From Thermatribacter velox (GTDB taxonomy: Bacteria > Atribacterota > Atribacteria > Atribacterales > Thermatribacteraceae), in the NCBI RefSeq assembly GCF_038396615.1, contig NZ_CP121689.1:1934001-1998000 (forward strand): a stretch of DNA of 64,000 bases, read 5' to 3'. Positions 26,554 through 34,218 of the stretch are shown piece by piece. The notes under the pieces were generated by a model that saw nothing but the letters and a program-made list of their open reading frames with translations, ran no database searches and was not told the DNA's origin. Every line of letters starts with the position of its first letter. The first letter of the stretch is position 1. Both the position numbers and the translations under genes were made by a program.

Positions 26554-27444
26554 TCAACTCCTTTCCTGAGCTTTCAAAAAATCTTGAGCCTTTTGCCAAA
26601 TTGCTCGTGCCCCTTGAGAAAAGGGGCTTTGAGGATCATATTCGATCACCGGTATACCCACCATCAGGGCATCAAGCACTTGCTGATCAAAGGGAATCTC
26701 GGCCATAAGCTCTATCCCCTGAAGAGAGCAGAATTCCCGAATACGATTCCGATTCTTAAGACTCAGGTCCGCCTTGTTGACAACCACAAAATGAGGAACC
26801 CCAAAATGCCTGGCCAGAGCTACTATGCGTTCCAGGTCATGTTGGTCAGAAAGAGTGGGTTCAGTCACCAGGATAGCCAAATCCACCCCCACCAGGCTGG
26901 AAATAACCGGACAACCAATTCCAGGAGAGCCATCGATGAGCAAATATTTCTTCTCCGCTCTGGCCTTCTCTTCCGCCTTTCTGCGCAGGTAAGTTACCAG
27001 CTTACCCGAGTTCTCGCCTGAAGGAGCAAGACGAGCATGAAAAAGAAAATTATTCCAGCGAGTTTTGGAGATAAAAAAACGACCAGTCAGTTTCTCACGC
27101 ATCTCAATCGCAGAAAAATTACACACTCTCTGGCAAACTCCACACCCTTCACACCCTATTGGGTCAACCTTTGGCAACCCTTCTTTTACGTGCAAAGCAG
27201 AAAACCTGCAGTAGGAAACACAAAGTAAACAATGCACACAACGCTCGTAATCTATAACTGCCGATCTCCCCCAGAAAAGAGGCTCCTCAAAAAGGGGTTT
27301 CCTTTCAGCAAGAAGCTCAAGATTCGGCGCATCGACATCAGCATCTACTACCACCGCCTCATCCCCTGCCAGGTAAGCAAGTGAGGCAGTAAGCGAGGTT
27401 TTTCCAGTTCCACCTTTTCCACTCAAAACAACTACCTGCTTCAT
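26554..27444 (-). CDS. MinD-superfamily ATPase with inserted ferredoxin domain (first copy)
   Basis: 296 residues. Deviant Walker A LSGKGGTGKTSLTASLA at the N terminus, then two 4Fe-4S motifs inserted at residues ~65-110: CVHCLLCVSYC and CEGCGVCQRVC. LLIDGSPGIGCPVISSL follows as the ATPase switch region. Such proteins occur in pairs next to NifX-like proteins in anaerobes and are thought to move or insert metal clusters. Its ATG overlaps the stop of the second copy by one base, suggesting a heterodimer. Confidence 0.9.
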   Translation of the reverse strand: MKQVVVLSGKGGTGKTSLTASLAYLAGDEAVVVDADVDAPNLELLAERKPLFEEPLFWGRSAVIDYERCVHCLLCVSYCRFSALHVKEGLPKVDPIGCEGCGVCQRVCNFSAIEMREKLTGRFFISKTRWNNFLFHARLAPSGENSGKLVTYLRRKAEEKARAEKKYLLIDGSPGIGCPVISSLVGVDLAILVTEPTLSDQHDLERIVALARHFGVPHFVVVNKADLSLKNRNRIREFCSLQGIELMAEIPFDQQVLDALMVGIPVIEYDPQSPFSQGARAIWQKAQDFLKAQERS

Positions 27445-28313
27445 CAGCTTCCGGCTCCTTTTAAAGTCACCCGGCGAAGCGCCTGGTATATGGCAAGAAC
27501 TTCTCTTTTCAGGTTATCCTCTCCGTCCACCAGGGTAAGGCCCCGAGCGTATTTTTCAGCAATACTTCTCCGGTAAGGAATCTCACCCAGAATCGGAATT
27601 CCCTTCTCCTCACAAAATCCCAGAATACCACCGCCCCCAATGCCCGCTTTGTTAATCACCACTCCACAGGGTATCCCCAACTCCTGAATTGCCTGGAAAG
27701 CGGCCTTAAGGTCCGACAAACCAAAAGGAGTAGGCTCGGTTACCAGAATACAAAAATCTGCATCCCTAACTGCCTCGACCAAAGCGCAGCTTGCACCAGG
27801 GGGGCAATCCACAATGGTTAAAGTATCTGGAAACTCTTTTTTAACCGCTTTCTTCAGCTCAGTAATAACTGCTGGTGCTCTCGGCTCGCCAACTTTAAGC
27901 CTTCCTTCCCAAAATACAATCCCCTCACGCGCCACTCCTTTTCTTGTTCTGCCTTTCTCAACGGCCCCTTCTTTAATTGCCCCCCGAGGACAAACCAACT
28001 CACAACCACCACAGCTATGGCAAAGCTCGGGAAAGAAGAGTACTTTCCCCTTAACCAGAGTCAGCGCTGAGAAATAGCAAAAATCGGCACACTCGCCACA
28101 CCCATCACATTTTCCCTCGTCAATCTGGGGAGAAAAAGCCTCCACTACCCGCTCTTCTTCAATATCTGGCTTCAAAAAGATGTGAGCGTTGGGTGCTTCC
28201 ACATCGGCATCCACAAACACTATTTGCTCTGAAGCGGAACAGGCAAGAGCCAGGCTAACTGCAAGCAGCGTCTTTCCCGTTCCGCCTTTTCCACTGGCAC
28301 AAGCAATGACCAT
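27444..28313 (-). CDS. MinD-superfamily ATPase with inserted ferredoxin domain (second copy)
   Basis: 289 residues, paralogous to the neighbouring ATPase. It has CASGKGGTGKTLLAVSLA (Walker A), VDADVEAPNAHIFL, two Cys clusters CDGCGECADFC and CHSCGGCELVC, and DCPPGASCALVEAV. The pair probably forms an ATP-driven Fe-S carrier or reductase together with the two NifX-like proteins. It lies 14 bases after the small zinc-ribbon gene. Confidence 0.9.
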   Translation of the reverse strand: MVIACASGKGGTGKTLLAVSLALACSASEQIVFVDADVEAPNAHIFLKPDIEEERVVEAFSPQIDEGKCDGCGECADFCYFSALTLVKGKVLFFPELCHSCGGCELVCPRGAIKEGAVEKGRTRKGVAREGIVFWEGRLKVGEPRAPAVITELKKAVKKEFPDTLTIVDCPPGASCALVEAVRDADFCILVTEPTPFGLSDLKAAFQAIQELGIPCGVVINKAGIGGGGILGFCEEKGIPILGEIPYRRSIAEKYARGLTLVDGEDNLKREVLAIYQALRRVTLKGAGS

Positions 28314-28327
28314 TTCTTACCTCATCC

Positions 28328-28516
28328 TTATCTTGCACGAGTAAGTGGAGCGCCACAATTAGGGCACTTCATTTGAAAACAGGGAACACCCCGCTGATGG
28401 GGAACGCGTGTACCACACTGAGGACAAACACACTCTCCAGCTGGTCCCATACCAAAACCACCCATTCTTCCTCGCGGAGCACCTCTTCCTCTTCCCAAAC
28501 CACCACCAGGCCTCAT
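28328..28516 (-). CDS. Small Gly/Arg-rich protein with zinc-ribbon Cys pairs
   Basis: 62 residues. The N-terminal half is Gly/Arg-rich (MRPGGGLGRGRGAPRGRMGG); the C-terminal half has CPQCG and CPNCG knuckles that should bind zinc or an Fe-S cluster. Small proteins of this build are recurrent partners of NifX/MinD-ferredoxin genes, and their function is unknown. ATG 28516 is used; earlier GTG codons overlap the NifX2 stop. Confidence 0.7.
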   Translation of the reverse strand: MRPGGGLGRGRGAPRGRMGGFGMGPAGECVCPQCGTRVPHQRGVPCFQMKCPNCGAPLTRAR

Positions 28517-28520
28517 CACT

Positions 28521-29045
28521 TTACTCACCACCTTTTCTTAGCTGCTCGATTTTTCTCTCAACTGCCTCAACCCTCTCTTTGAGGGAGTTCACTTCCTTCC
28601 GAAGCTCCTCGAGATCTCCGTCCAAACCCCTGCTGGGGCCTTTCCCCAAAGGAACATCTTCGGGGGGTGCAAAGTTTCCACCCATGCCAAAATGAGCACC
28701 CACGCTGGGGCCTTGAAGAGGAGAAAGTTTACCCTCTCGAAAAGCCTGGATCGCTTCCCGTACCGTCACCTGTGATATTCCAGAGTAAACTTTGATACCG
28801 GCTTCCTGAAAAACCCGCCAAGCGTTGGGGCCAACGTTGCCAGTAATCACTGCTTCAACGCCTTCATTGGCCAGAAAAGTAGCAACCTGAATGCCAGCCC
28901 CCGAAGAGGCCTGAGCAAAACTATTCTCTACCGCCCGGAAGGAATCCTTGTCCAGGTCATAAACTATGAAGAACCTCGCCCTCCCCAGGCGGGGATCTAC
29001 CTGGGAATCCAGAGAGTCTCCTGTAGCGCTTACTGCAACCTTCAT
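28521..29045 (-). CDS. NifX-like protein with C-terminal coiled coil
   Basis: 174 residues. The N-terminal ~110 form a NifX/NifB-C fold (MKVAVSATGDSLDSQVDPRLG, FFIVYDL, GVEAVITGNVGPNAWRVFQE, VTVREAIQAFREGKL). A Gly/Pro linker with GAHFGMGGNF is followed by a ~35-residue coiled coil (DLEELRKEVNSLKERVEAVE). The coiled coil recurs in the next small protein (29115-29333), which suggests that they interact. GGAGG lies 9 bases before the ATG. Confidence 0.85.
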   Translation of the reverse strand: MKVAVSATGDSLDSQVDPRLGRARFFIVYDLDKDSFRAVENSFAQASSGAGIQVATFLANEGVEAVITGNVGPNAWRVFQEAGIKVYSGISQVTVREAIQAFREGKLSPLQGPSVGAHFGMGGNFAPPEDVPLGKGPSRGLDGDLEELRKEVNSLKERVEAVERKIEQLRKGGE

Positions 29046-29114
29046 CCGGATCACCTCCTTTTTTGATTCTCCTCTGGCTGTGCGCAGGGGGTACAGCCAG
29101 AGGAGAATCTCGAC

Positions 29115-29333
29115 TTATTCCTTCAACTCCTCCTCCAGCTCCTTAATTCGCTGCTCAATAAATTCCAGCTGTTGTTTTATAGCTTCTGCCTGCGCTTTAA
29201 GCATCTCCAGTTCTGCTTCCGGTGGCATTCCAAAAGGCGAAAAACCCCAGGGAGGAGTCATCCCCCAGTAAGGAGGCCATCCTCCCCAGAAAGCTCCATA
29301 GCCTCCCCAACCTGGAGTGTATCTTCTTCTCAT
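29115..29333 (-). CDS. Small aromatic/Gly-rich protein with C-terminal coiled coil (DUF5320-like)
   Basis: 72 residues. The N-terminal 38 are rich in Gly, Trp, Tyr and Pro (GWGGYGAFWGGWPPYWG). The C-terminal 34 form a heptad-patterned acidic coiled coil (AEAIKQQLEFIEQRIKELEE). The layout matches DUF5320-type proteins found next to NifX-like genes. AAAGGAGG is well placed before the ATG. It lies in the iron-related operon, with no known activity. Confidence 0.75.
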   Translation of the reverse strand: MRRRYTPGWGGYGAFWGGWPPYWGMTPPWGFSPFGMPPEAELEMLKAQAEAIKQQLEFIEQRIKELEEELKE

Positions 29334-29349
29334 GGCTCATCACCTCCTT

Positions 29350-29535
29350 TTACCACCACCACACCTGCGGGCCGTACCACGGATATAGCGGAGCCCAGTA
29401 ACTGAAAGGATAGGGGGCAAAGCCCGGGAAACTGTAGCCCAGCCACCAGGGGTTTACCCAGTTCCACCCCGGACCAAAACCCCAGCGCATCCATCCAGGA
29501 AGACCGGTCAAATAGTACATCCAGCGGTAGCCCAT
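29350..29535 (-). CDS. Trp-rich small protein
   Basis: 61 residues, of which 12 are Trp, 8 Tyr and 4 Phe (about 39% aromatic), ending VWWW. No Cys, no signal peptide and hardly any charge. A good ribosome-binding site (GGGAGG) precedes the ATG, and spacing to both neighbours is tight, so it is probably translated. I recognise no family. A membrane-surface or aggregation-prone scaffold is conceivable but speculative. Confidence 0.6.
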   Translation of the reverse strand: MGYRWMYYLTGLPGWMRWGFGPGWNWVNPWWLGYSFPGFAPYPFSYWAPLYPWYGPQVWWW

Positions 29536-29559
29536 GCTAACACCTCCCTTTAAAACCTC

Positions 29560-29811
29560 CTAAAAGGGAAAATACGGGTAAAAACGGCCACCGTAAGGTG
29601 GATACGGGAAGGGATATGTCCTGTAGTACCCCGCATAAGGATATGCCCCATACCCTGCGTAGGGCATAGCCCACCACCCACGGGGTAACCAGGGGAAGTT
29701 ACGGCAGAAAGGATAGGGATTGCCCCTTCCCCGACCATACCAGCCAAACCCGGGATAGGAACCACCCCAGACACCAGCAAATCTTCCTCCAAAGCCTCTT
29801 CCAAATGGCAC
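29560..29811 (-). CDS. Gly/Tyr/Phe/Pro-rich small protein
   Basis: About 83 residues with repeated Tyr-, Phe- and Pro-rich segments (YAGYGAYPYAGYYRTYPFPY) and one Cys. Composition resembles its two downstream neighbours, and all three may have arisen by duplication. It begins 12 bases after feoB; a GTG at 29811 has GGGGG 8 bases upstream. Function unknown; position ties it to iron uptake. Confidence 0.6.
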   Translation of the reverse strand: MPFGRGFGGRFAGVWGGSYPGFGWYGRGRGNPYPFCRNFPWLPRGWWAMPYAGYGAYPYAGYYRTYPFPYPPYGGRFYPYFPF

Positions 29812-29823
29812 AGTACTCACCCC

Positions 29824-31533
29824 CTATAAGATAAAGTTAAGCAAACTTCCCACTATAAAAGATGAAACCAGCATTATCAAAGCTCCCTGCAACAGTCTCT
29901 TCCAACCCAGCTCCTTCAAAAAGACCACAAAGGTGGCGATACAGGGGAAAAACATGCTCAAAACCACGCTGGAGATAACCAGCTGTTTTGCTGAAAGGCC
30001 CAAAGGTAAAAGCATGCCCATTGCCATATCCTTGCGCAAAAAACCCATAATGATAATCAGTATCGCTTCGCGAGGAAGCCCCAGCGCCCGAGCCAACCAG
30101 GGACTCACTACCTGGGCAAACAGGGGAAACAGGTTTGTCAAAAAAAGCAGGTTCAAACCCGCAATACCCACAAGCATGACAGGAAGAGCATCTATCAGGA
30201 ATCCCCTCAGGCGTATCCAGAGCTTGGAAAATAAAGCACTGGGGAAAGGCAGGCGATAGGGCGGCATTTCGCAAATGAGAGCAGGGCGGGCACCTGGCAC
30301 CAGGTACTTCAAAAGCAGGGCCACAGTGAGACCCACCAGGGCCAGAGTACCATAGACAATCAGAATGGGAGCCACACCGTAAGAAGCCAGAACCCCCACA
30401 ATCAATGCCTGCTGAGCCGAACAGGGCACAGCAATGGAAATCAGAGTAGCCATGATGAAGCGCTCTTGCTCACTTTCCAGAACCCGGGTGGCCATAACTC
30501 CCGGAACATTGCACCCCAGGCCTAAAAGAGCAGGGATTACCGAATAACCGTGCAAACCCAGACGGTGCAAAAAGCCGTCCAGGATAACTGCCAGCCGAGG
30601 CAAGTATCCCACGTCCTCAAGCAGACTGAGCAGGAAGTAAAAAGCCAGGATATACGGGAAAACCACGCCTAAAGGGATATAAAGACCACTGGTGAGCAAG
30701 CCAAAAGAAAGCTCAAAATCGATCTGGCCGTCGATCAGCTTGCCAATCAAAACGCTGTGCCAGAAAGGATGTCCGGAAAGCACCGCACTCAATTTCTCAA
30801 GCAATGGCAAATACAAACTGTTGAAAAGGGGCTCGGTAATATAGGCAATAATGCCCTCGCCAATTGCGCGCACTAAGAAAAACATGCCTGCAATAACTCC
30901 CAGACCTATCAGGGTGCCGCTCACTGGTAAAACGGTGATTTTCTGGAGAAACTCACGCCACCCCGGTCTGCGGTAGGAAAAACGCTGAACCCGTTCTATG
31001 ATCTCGCCAATCTCCTCCCAGCGCCGTTCATGATCGGGAGACACTGGACGGGGCACTCTCGCTGCAGGCAGAATATCCATGAGTTCCTTAATACCCTCAC
31101 CGGTAGTGGCAACGATGGGAATAACTGGAACTCCTAAAAGAACACTTAGGGCTTTCACATCGATTTCTACGCCCTTTTTCTTCGCCTCATCCCACATATT
31201 GAGCGCCACAATCATGGGTTTTTGCTTTTCGGCCAGCTCAAAAGTGAGATATAGGTTACGCTCCAGGTTGGTAGCGTCCACCACATTGATAACCAGGTCT
31301 GCTTCTTCCACCAGCCGGGCTGCAATCCGCTCAGCCTCAGCTTCTTCTTTAAGAGAGTATGTCCCGGGAGCATCGATGAGTTCGTACCATTCTCCGTTCT
31401 TTTTGACTCTGCTTTTCAGAAAATCAACCGTAGTGCCAGGATAGTTGGAAGAAAAAGCGTAAACACCACTCAACCTGGTAAAAAGTACGCTTTTCCCCAC
31501 ATTAGGGTTACCAGCAAGGACAATCTTTTTCAG
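29824..31533 (-). CDS. feoB: Ferrous iron transporter FeoB
   Basis: 569 residues. N-terminal G domain: GNPNVGKS (residues 8-15), GTTVD, DAPGTYSL and NMWD. The C-terminal half has about eight to ten membrane helices with Gate-type repeats (FPYILAFYFLLSLLEDVGYL, GLGCNVPGVMATR). It imports Fe2+ with GTP turnover. The shortness compared with ~770-residue enterobacterial FeoB is normal for many anaerobes. No ATG/GTG/TTG lies near the domain start; a CTG at 31533 overlapping the feoA stop (CTGA), with AAAGGTGAG before it, fits best. Confidence 0.92.
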   Translation of the reverse strand: MKKIVLAGNPNVGKSVLFTRLSGVYAFSSNYPGTTVDFLKSRVKKNGEWYELIDAPGTYSLKEEAEAERIAARLVEEADLVINVVDATNLERNLYLTFELAEKQKPMIVALNMWDEAKKKGVEIDVKALSVLLGVPVIPIVATTGEGIKELMDILPAARVPRPVSPDHERRWEEIGEIIERVQRFSYRRPGWREFLQKITVLPVSGTLIGLGVIAGMFFLVRAIGEGIIAYITEPLFNSLYLPLLEKLSAVLSGHPFWHSVLIGKLIDGQIDFELSFGLLTSGLYIPLGVVFPYILAFYFLLSLLEDVGYLPRLAVILDGFLHRLGLHGYSVIPALLGLGCNVPGVMATRVLESEQERFIMATLISIAVPCSAQQALIVGVLASYGVAPILIVYGTLALVGLTVALLLKYLVPGARPALICEMPPYRLPFPSALFSKLWIRLRGFLIDALPVMLVGIAGLNLLFLTNLFPLFAQVVSPWLARALGLPREAILIIIMGFLRKDMAMGMLLPLGLSAKQLVISSVVLSMFFPCIATFVVFLKELGWKRLLQGALIMLVSSFIVGSLLNFIL

Positions 31534-31772
31534 CCGCTCACCTTTACCAGAATTTTCTGGGCCACTCCTCTGCCCAGAGCGATTTCCTGCTGGCCCAGGC
31601 GTATCACCACCGGCCCACTGGCTAACAAGGAGCTCACCTTTTCCACTTTTTTCCCGGGAACAACACCCAAAACCCATAATCTTCTCACCATCCCTCTACC
31701 ACCCAGAATCTGGACGATTTCTCCTCTCTGGCCGGGCTTCATATCGGCCAAAGAAATTACGTGTCCTTCCAA
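31530..31772 (-). CDS. feoA: Ferrous iron transport accessory protein FeoA
   Basis: 80-residue SH3-like protein: LADMKPGQRGEIVQILGGRG, VRRLWVLGVVPGKKVEKV, GPVVIRLGQQEIALGRGVAQ. It supports FeoB in Fe2+ uptake. TTG 31772 is the likely start (GGAG upstream). A Fur box lies 29-47 bases upstream. Confidence 0.9.
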   Translation of the reverse strand: MEGHVISLADMKPGQRGEIVQILGGRGMVRRLWVLGVVPGKKVEKVSSLLASGPVVIRLGQQEIALGRGVAQKILVKVSG

Positions 31773-31800
31773 AACAGGGCACTCCTTTTCTTTTATTAAT

Positions 31801-31819
31801 ATTGATAATCATTATCAAT
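31801..31819. promoter_or_regulatory. Fur box upstream of feoA
   Basis: ATTGATAATCATTATCAAT is a 19-bp palindrome matching the classical Fur consensus (GATAATGATAATCATTATC) over its core. It lies in the feoA promoter region just downstream of fur, so the iron block below is predicted to be repressed when iron is plentiful. Confidence 0.88.
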
Positions 31820-31834
31820 TAAATACCACAAAAA

Positions 31835-32275
31835 CTATTGACAGTTCTTGCACAACCCGTAAAAGTAAACCTGATGGGACTGAATCCGGAAATTATGCTT
31901 TTTCTCGAGTTCTTTTTCTAAACGGTCCAGAAATTCTCTCTCCTCATCCATAAGCTCGCTATAGTCGATGACCCTCCCACAGTTAACACATACTAAATGA
32001 TGGTGATGGGTTTCCGAAGGTTGCACCAGTTCATAGTGCTCCCTCCCATCACCAAAATTTACCCTGCGCAAAATCCCCATCCGGGAAAGCAAGTCCAGGT
32101 TGCGATAAACAGTAGCAATACCTACTTTCTTGTTTTTCCGCCTCAGCTGTTCGTACACTTCTTCCGCAGAAAGATGCCGCTTCCCTTCCTCAAATACTTC
32201 CAGAATGGCACACCGGGAAGGAGTTGGTCGCTTGTCAAAACTGTGGAATATTTCTTTCCACTTCCGTTTCACCAT
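31835..32275 (-). CDS. fur: Ferric uptake regulator, Fur family
   Basis: 146 residues. Winged helix with ILEVFEEGKRHLSAEEVYEQ and GIATVYRNLDLLSRMGILRR; metal-binding ETHHHHLVCVNCGRVID and a C-terminal CKNC, giving two CxxC pairs (structural zinc). Start ATG 32275 has AAGGG upstream; an earlier ATG has none. Fur boxes stand both before its own gene (32293) and before feoA (31801), which supports Fur over PerR or Zur. Confidence 0.92.
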   Translation of the reverse strand: MVKRKWKEIFHSFDKRPTPSRCAILEVFEEGKRHLSAEEVYEQLRRKNKKVGIATVYRNLDLLSRMGILRRVNFGDGREHYELVQPSETHHHHLVCVNCGRVIDYSELMDEEREFLDRLEKELEKKHNFRIQSHQVYFYGLCKNCQ

Positions 32276-32292
32276 AAACGCACCCTTAAAAT

Positions 32293-32311
32293 GAGATTGA
32301 TTATCATTTGC
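32293..32311. promoter_or_regulatory. Fur-box-like site upstream of fur
   Basis: Read on the minus strand, GCAAATGATAATCAATCTC matches 15 of 19 positions of the Fur consensus, with the central ATGATAATCA intact. It lies 18 bases before the fur start, so autoregulation is likely. Confidence 0.65.
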
Positions 32312-32611
32312 AATACTATTATACACCAAAAGGTCAAGAGCAGTGAAAAGGTCAGCAAGCAGTGCAAAGATCCAGAGGTTTTATTGCAGAAAAAATAAAA
32401 GTTGCACCCTCGACAGCTCATCTTCAAACCAAATCCATGGCTTGCTTTCTTTACAATGCAATTCCCCAAGCAAGCTCACTTGCCAGCTTCTGGACAAGCA
32501 GGGATCCAGCACACCAGATTTTCTGAGCTAAAAAATTTTAATCCAGGTTTTAATTCACGTTTAAAAACTTCGCCTAAGCTTTATCAGAAAAAATCAGCAG
32601 GAGGAAAAACA
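32312..32611. other. Leader/intergenic region between fur and mgsA
   Basis: About 300 bases holding the divergent promoters of fur and mgsA. An open frame runs through it in phase with mgsA, but it lacks a ribosome-binding site and does not resemble a protein. No riboswitch fold was recognised. AGGAGG at its right end serves mgsA. Confidence 0.4.
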
Positions 32612-33058
32612 ATGCACGAAAAATGCGAAATAATCAATGTTCCCAAAAAGAAGCGAATAGCGCTGGTAGCTCATGATCACCGAAAATCTGACCTTCTGGA
32701 ATGGGCAAAATTCAATCGCGGTCTCTTAAGTGAACACACCCTTTATGCAACGGGCTCTACAGGAGCTCTTCTGGAAAGAGAGCTTGACCTTCCCATACAC
32801 AAATTCCAGAGCGGACCCTGGGGAGGAGACCAGCAAATTGGAGCTAAAATTGTTGATCAAGAAATAGATCTCCTTATTTTCTTCTGGGATCCCCTGGAAC
32901 CCCTTCCCCACGACCCGGATGTAAAAGCTCTATTGCGAATAGCGGTTCTGTGGAACATACTCGTTGCCTGCAATCGGGCATCAGCCGATTTTATAATCTC
33001 TTCTCCCCTAATGTATGAAGAATATCCCCGCTTCATCCCCAGAGCAAAAGTGCATTAA
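32612..33058 (+). CDS. mgsA: Methylglyoxal synthase
   Basis: 148 residues, standard length. [20 protein letters not shown] and [14 protein letters not shown] (catalytic Asp near residue 73), [20 protein letters not shown] and ACNRASADF cover the phosphate-binding and catalytic residues. It converts dihydroxyacetone phosphate to methylglyoxal and phosphate, a bypass that relieves sugar-phosphate build-up, which suits a cell importing many sugars. ATG 32612 with AGGAGG upstream is clear despite a longer in-frame reading. Confidence 0.95.
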   Translation: MHEKCEIINVPKKKRIALVAHDHRKSDLLEWAKFNRGLLSEHTLYATGSTGALLERELDLPIHKFQSGPWGGDQQIGAKIVDQEIDLLIFFWDPLEPLPHDPDVKALLRIAVLWNILVACNRASADFIISSPLMYEEYPRFIPRAKVH

Positions 33059-33060
33059 AA

Positions 33061-33234
33061 TCACCGACAACCTTTGTCCTGGGCCTTCAACCTGGAGACC
33101 AGGTGAAATTTGAGGTAAGAGAAAATGGAAGAGTAAAACTTCACCCGATGCCTCCAAAAATAGAGGAAAATTTTGGTAAGGTGCGAGCTGGAAAGAAACC
33201 CGAAAACTTTAAAGAGATAAGGAAAACTGTGTAA
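33061..33234 (+). pseudogene. AbrB/MazE-type antitoxin, 5'-truncated remnant
   Basis: The frame TFVLGLQPGDQVKFEVRENG followed by RVKLHPMP is the second half of an AbrB/SpoVT swapped-hairpin antitoxin (VapB-like), then a ~30-residue tail ending KEIRKTV. The first half and the start codon are missing: the frame simply emerges from the end of mgsA. A VapC fragment follows at once, so this is the debris of a vapBC pair. Confidence 0.65.
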
Positions 33235-33273
33235 AAAGCAGTAACTCAAGAAGTAACAGGTGAATAGTTAAAA

Positions 33274-33345
33274 ATGAAACTCCTGGATACCAATTTTCTG
33301 CTCAGATACTTCACTAATGACGACGAAGAAAAAGCCACCTCAAAC
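33274..33345 (+). pseudogene. PIN-domain (VapC) toxin, N-terminal fragment
   Basis: MKLLDTNFLLRYFTNDDEEK is a textbook PIN-domain start with the first catalytic Asp (LLDTN). After ~24 codons the reading runs into the 3' end of the opposite-strand gene at 33346 and loses similarity, so the remaining ~100 residues were lost in a rearrangement. Nonfunctional. Confidence 0.7.
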
Positions 33346-34182
33346 CTACCACTCAAAGCTCTGCACCACAATGATGCCCCGATCTTTAGCCTGCCTCAGG
33401 AAACCTTTGGTTGCAAAGTGGGTGACCAGGAAAGGAACTACTTCTACTTCTCCATATTCTTCCTTTACAGCTTTCACTTTCTCTTCTAACTCTTTCCAGA
33501 CATCTTTTCTCTTTTTTCCATCATCAAGTCTCAGTTTGGCTTCTCCTACTAAGTAGACTTCTCTACCCTCTTTCTCAGCTCGGGCTAAGAAGTTCACTTC
33601 CTGATTGCCTATATCAGTTCGAACCATCTTCTCCTTGAGTCGAATACCATACTTCTCTTCTAACAATTTGGGAAGCATGCGGTAGGCTTCGTTTTCAAAG
33701 GCATAACTGAAGCTCCGGGATAAACCTCCCAGGTCTTCCCGAGTGCGCTTCAAGCCCACAGCCAGAGTGCGTACTTCTTCTTCAGTTCTTCTCTGAGCTT
33801 CAGCAAGTTCTTCAACTTTTTGTTCGGTTCTTTTCTGAGCTTCGGCAAGCTCCTCAACTCTTTGTTCAGTTCTCTTTTGTGCTTCAGCAAGTTCTTCCAT
33901 TCTCACAGTAAGACTGTCCAATCTTGTTTCGGTTTTTCTCTGCGCCTCAGCAAGCTCTTCAACCTTCACAGTAAGACCATCTAACCTTGCCTCAGTTCTT
34001 TTCTGGGCTTCGACAAGCTCTCTTTGCGCCTGAGCTAACTCAGCAACAATACCCTTCAACTCAGAGAAGTCTTCTCTGGTCACCTGGGTTTCTCTTACTC
34101 GTTCATCCACTATTTTCTCTATCTCCCGCCTTACGTCCGGGGTTACTTTAAACCGCTCTCTTCCGCTCTGCATGGCTTTCAT
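33346..34182 (-). CDS. Coiled-coil protein with C-terminal PD-(D/E)XK-like domain (DUF3782-like)
   Basis: 278 residues. Residues ~35-140 are a long coiled coil made of near-identical 14-residue repeats ([14 protein letters not shown] and variants, about six copies). The C-terminal ~120 residues contain [20 protein letters not shown] and LVGEAKLRL, matching the E...ExK core of PD-(D/E)XK nuclease-like folds. Proteins like this are common in thermophiles and unstudied; a nuclease acting from a rigid stalk is plausible. Its 3' end abuts the VapC fragment. Confidence 0.7.
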   Translation of the reverse strand: MKAMQSGRERFKVTPDVRREIEKIVDERVRETQVTREDFSELKGIVAELAQAQRELVEAQKRTEARLDGLTVKVEELAEAQRKTETRLDSLTVRMEELAEAQKRTEQRVEELAEAQKRTEQKVEELAEAQRRTEEEVRTLAVGLKRTREDLGGLSRSFSYAFENEAYRMLPKLLEEKYGIRLKEKMVRTDIGNQEVNFLARAEKEGREVYLVGEAKLRLDDGKKRKDVWKELEEKVKAVKEEYGEVEVVPFLVTHFATKGFLRQAKDRGIIVVQSFEW

Positions 34183-34218
34183 TTAAGCAAAAATAAGGGG
34201 AATTGGCAAGCAACACCC

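Noticed and set aside
24554-29045. Nitrogen fixation locus
   Set aside because: NifX-like, MinD-ferredoxin and Mrp proteins are present, but no nifH, nifD, nifK, nifE, nifN or nifB radical-SAM gene; the context is iron uptake.
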